From positions 1-7,450 of the forward strand of contig CAZGSG010000293.1 of assembly GCA_964528095.1 (NCBI GenBank): a DNA stretch of 7,450 nt. The letters run 5' to 3'. The notes under the pieces are model-generated. The model did no database searches, had not been told where the DNA came from, and saw only the letters and a list, made by a program, of their open reading frames with translations. This document shows positions 4,622-7,450 of this stretch, piece after piece; within the stretch, counting starts at the first letter, position 1; each line of letters begins with the position of its first letter. The DNA comes from CAZGSG01 sp964528095 (lineage in GTDB: Bacteria > Bacteroidota > Bacteroidia > Chitinophagales > Chitinophagaceae). The position numbers and the translations under genes were made by a program.

Positions 4622-6373
4622 CTACCAGAACTTAGCATACAATGCGGTCAGTATAAGTAAGGTTATAATGATCATGGCAATAGTGCCGGGACTTAATTTT
4701 CTCATCGACTTATCGTGAACAAAAGCTTTTGGATTCACTTTTGGTCCTGCGAAGCTTAAGGCAACCATAATAGCTACTGTAAAGAAGAACGACCATCCCA
4801 TATTGATCAGGAAGGGAATCTCCACCATGGTTTTTACAACGCCTTTTTCCATTACCTGGTATTCATAAGCAGTGTAGAGCAAGGTTTCTTTTCCAAAAAG
4901 ACCTACGGCATAGTTATTAAAGAAGATGGCCAGTACGAAACCTGTAATCAGTCCCACAATAGCCGCGGTGCCGGTGGTACGTTTCCAGAACATGCCAAGC
5001 AGGAACATGGCAAACACACCCGGGCTGATAAAGCCGGTATATTTTTGAATAAAGGTAAACCCGCCTGTACCGCCAATACCCAGCAGATCATCCCAGGTAA
5101 AGATCATGGAAAGAACAATGGCCGCAAGTATCACGATCCTTCCAAGCCACACCTGCTTTTTCTCTGTAGCGCCTGTATTGATATATTTTTTATAAATATC
5201 CAATGTGTAGATAGTAGAGATACTGTTCAGTTTACCGGCAAGGGATGCCACGATAGCGGCAGTAAGCGCTGCTATGGCCAGGCCTTTCAAACCGGCAGGA
5301 AGAAATCCGAGTACAGCAGAATAGGCGGTATCTTTTACGCCATTGAATTGAGGAAGATGACCGTTCTTATAAAGTACATAGGCCGCGATGCCGGGCAACA
5401 TCACGATCACAGGCATCAGTAATTTCAGGAAGCCGGCAAATAAAATACCTGTACGTGCGGTCTTCAGATCAGCACCCAGTGCACGCTGGGTAATGTATTG
5501 ATTACATCCCCAATAATTAAGGTTCACAATCCACTGACCGGCAAAATACATAGCGATGCCGGGCAGTACCACGTATTTCTGAATTTGTAAATTCATCGGT
5601 GTGTCGATGACGCCGGTAGTCTCTGCCGGTTTATCCAGTATCATTTTAAAATGTTCGGGTGAATCCTGCATCAGCATCTTGAACCCAGCAATAGCATCTT
5701 TGCCGAGACCGAATTTTTCTCCTACCAGCGATAATGCAAGATAAGTAGTAGCAAGACCGCCAATGATCAGCACCGCTACCTGTATTACATCTGTATAACC
5801 GATCACCTTCATGCCTCCTAATGTTATGATCAGCGCAAACGCGGCCAGCAATACCATGATTATATGCAGGGTGGTAGTGAATCCTTCGCTGCCCACGGGG
5901 TAACCAGATACCAGGCCATTGATCGCAATCGCACCGAGATACAGGATGGAAGTAAGATTTACAAATACATAAAGGAACAACCAGAATACCGCCATGATCA
6001 GGGCTACAGTAGAATTGTAACGCTGGTTGAGGAACTGCGGCATCGTGAAGATCTTATTCTTCAGGTAAACCGGCATAAACCATACGGCAATAATGATCAA
6101 TGCTACCGCGGCGATCCATTCGTAAGCGGCTACAGAGATACCTACAAAAAATCCTTCCCCGCTCATACCAATGAATTGCTCGGCAGAGATATTGGAAGCA
6201 ATAAGAGACGCGCCGATTGCCCACCATGTCAGTGAACCTTCTGCAAGGAAATAATCTTTTGTGCTGGTGGACGCTGATTTTTTCCTGCGATATACCCAGT
6301 AGCCATATGAGCCTACAAGAATAATATAGAGCAGGAACACAATGCAATCGGAGAGGGCAAGCTGACCGTTCAT
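4622..6373 (-). CDS. sodium/sugar symporter (SSS/SGLT family), arabinose or galactose uptake
   Basis: This 583-residue inner-membrane protein has about 14 hydrophobic segments, from 7-27 to 564-582. It closely resembles the Vibrio Na+/galactose transporter vSGLT. Using vSGLT contacts recalled from memory, the sugar-site residues all have counterparts: Asn61, Gln66, Glu85 in YEW, Asn284 with Tyr287-Trp288, Lys317 in FLKL and Gln443 in FIQKYTG. At the Na2 site Ala59, Ile62, Ala373 and Ser377 are kept, but the position of vSGLT Ser364 is Ala376. It follows araA by 32 bases on the same strand, which points to L-arabinose as the cargo, while the galactose-type pocket and nearby galK allow galactose. 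The family is certain; the substrate is inferred. No Shine-Dalgarno motif precedes the ATG at 6373. Confidence 0.95.
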   Translation of the reverse strand: MNGQLALSDCIVFLLYIILVGSYGYWVYRRKKSASTSTKDYFLAEGSLTWWAIGASLIASNISAEQFIGMSGEGFFVGISVAAYEWIAAVALIIIAVWFMPVYLKNKIFTMPQFLNQRYNSTVALIMAVFWLFLYVFVNLTSILYLGAIAINGLVSGYPVGSEGFTTTLHIIMVLLAAFALIITLGGMKVIGYTDVIQVAVLIIGGLATTYLALSLVGEKFGLGKDAIAGFKMLMQDSPEHFKMILDKPAETTGVIDTPMNLQIQKYVVLPGIAMYFAGQWIVNLNYWGCNQYITQRALGADLKTARTGILFAGFLKLLMPVIVMLPGIAAYVLYKNGHLPQFNGVKDTAYSAVLGFLPAGLKGLAIAALTAAIVASLAGKLNSISTIYTLDIYKKYINTGATEKKQVWLGRIVILAAIVLSMIFTWDDLLGIGGTGGFTFIQKYTGFISPGVFAMFLLGMFWKRTTGTAAIVGLITGFVLAIFFNNYAVGLFGKETLLYTAYEYQVMEKGVVKTMVEIPFLINMGWSFFFTVAIMVALSFAGPKVNPKAFVHDKSMRKLSPGTIAMIIITLLILTALYAKFW

Positions 6374-6405
6374 GTTAACAGTTGTTTGGTTGAATTAATT
6401 TTTAT

Positions 6406-7450
6406 TTATCTGTAATATACTTCACTCCATTTCAATTCATTCCGGAAATGTTGTAGCCTGGTATTATTATCTATCAGTACACATTCTATTCCCGCTATAG
6501 AAGAAAAATCTTCGAGGTATTCTGCTGTCAGGTTCTGGCTGTAGCAGGTATGATGCGCACCGCCTGCATAAATCCAGGCAGCCAATGCATCATTCATATT
6601 CGGATGTGGCTTCCATAATACTCTGGCGACCGGTAATTTAGGAAGTTCATGTTCCGGTGCTACAGCCGTCACTTCATTCACCAGTAAACGGAATCGATTA
6701 CCCATATCAATCAATGAAGCGTTTAATGCTTCGCCGGCCGCTACATTGAAAACCAGTCTTACCGGGTCGGCTTTTCCGCCAATGCCCAACGGATGGATTT
6801 CGCAGGATGGTTTGCCAGCCGCAATACTTTCACAGATCTCGAGCATATGCGCACCTAAAACCATTTTATGATCAGGGTCGAAATGATAGGTATAATCTTC
6901 CATAAAGGAATTGCCGCCAGGCAATCCATGTCCCATTACTTTCATGGCTCTTACCAGGGCCGATGTTTTCCAGTCACCTTCTCCTCCAAAACCATAACCA
7001 TCTGCCATCAGGCGTTGTACGGCTATGCCGGGCAACTGTACCATGCCATGCAGGTCTTCAAACGTATCTGTGAAGCCGTTGAAGTTTCCATCGGTCAGAA
7101 AATAACGAAGACCTTTTTCTATCCTGGCTGCTTCGCGGAGCGATGCGTGCTGCGCACCTTTTTCCTGTAACGAAGTGGCCAGCGTATATCGCCCTTCATA
7201 TTCCTGAACCAACTCGTCAATATCTTTGTCGCTCACTTCATTGATCACTTTCACGAGGTCGCCGATACCATACGTGTTCACCGCGTAGCCGAATTTTATT
7301 TCGGCTTCTACTTTATCTCCTTCGGTCACGGCAACATACCGCATGTTATCACCAAATCTTGCAAATTTTGCGCCCTGCCAGTCATTCCATGCAGCTGCTG
7401 TCCGAGCCCATACACTGATACGTTGCACCACTGCTTCATCTTTCCAATGC
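6406..7450 (-). CDS. araA: L-arabinose isomerase, N-terminus cut by window edge
   Basis: AraA interconverts L-arabinose and L-ribulose in the cytoplasm, using a divalent metal (usually Mn2+). About 347 C-terminal residues are visible; the frame stays open to the right edge, and the GTG near 7431 is internal. All four metal ligands known from E. coli AraA have counterparts: Glu in GGEGDWKT (near base 6980), Glu in SFMEDYTYHF, His in GAHMLEIC and His in GGAHHTCYS. Other family signatures include LTDGNFNGFTDTFEDLHGM and HPLGIGGKADPVRLVF. The protein ends at a normal place, so only about 150 N-terminal residues should be missing. The symporter gene follows after 32 bases, so the two are likely one operon; araB and araD, expected upstream, are outside the window. 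Confidence 0.97.
   Translation of the reverse strand, partial: HWKDEAVVQRISVWARTAAAWNDWQGAKFARFGDNMRYVAVTEGDKVEAEIKFGYAVNTYGIGDLVKVINEVSDKDIDELVQEYEGRYTLATSLQEKGAQHASLREAARIEKGLRYFLTDGNFNGFTDTFEDLHGMVQLPGIAVQRLMADGYGFGGEGDWKTSALVRAMKVMGHGLPGGNSFMEDYTYHFDPDHKMVLGAHMLEICESIAAGKPSCEIHPLGIGGKADPVRLVFNVAAGEALNASLIDMGNRFRLLVNEVTAVAPEHELPKLPVARVLWKPHPNMNDALAAWIYAGGAHHTCYSQNLTAEYLEDFSSIAGIECVLIDNNTRLQHFRNELKWSEVYYR

Noticed and set aside
5045..6235. Plus-strand ORFs of 125 and 123 codons opposite the symporter gene
   Set aside because: They are antisense shadows of a long transporter frame; their composition is not protein-like.

Overview
The window looks like a chromosomal stretch of a Bacteroidota genome, most likely a Chitinophagaceae-type soil or plant-litter bacterium. 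The basis is a LytTR response regulator, an L-arabinose isomerase followed by a Vibrio-SGLT-like sodium/sugar symporter, A/T-rich start regions mostly without Shine-Dalgarno sequences, and intergenic hairpins built from short periodic units. The taxonomic placement is inference; no marker gene is present.

Layout from left to right. Positions 1-702 hold the C-terminal part of a LytTR-family two-component response regulator (start lies off the left edge). Positions 703-1383 are a long non-coding region with a nested inverted-repeat structure at 972-1128 that contains 11-bp periodic units. Positions 1384-1746 encode a small membrane-anchored protein, followed by a terminator hairpin. Positions 2013-2938 carry a pair of co-oriented conserved hypothetical genes 11 bp apart. 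Positions 3049-3198 hold a 49-codon ORF with a signal-peptide-like N-terminus, followed by a very good intrinsic terminator (3219-3267). galK (galactokinase) occupies 3344-4501 on the plus strand. It converges on a minus-strand pair, araA (partial, right edge to 6406) and a 583-residue sodium/sugar symporter (6373-4622), probably one operon. The two convergent units are separated only by a 116-base inverted repeat with 29-bp perfect arms, which most likely ends transcription from both sides.

Functionally, the right half is a sugar-catabolism locus: AraA isomerises L-arabinose to L-ribulose, GalK phosphorylates galactose for the Leloir pathway, and the symporter imports a sugar. Arabinose and galactose together suggest use of arabinogalactan-type plant polysaccharide, although the remaining pathway genes lie outside the window. 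The left half is a mix of regulatory and uncharacterised genes with no clear link to sugar use. I see no CRISPR array, transposase, rRNA or tRNA gene, and no clear evidence of a new multi-gene system. The most unusual content is the non-coding repeat architecture and the uncharacterised two-gene pair.
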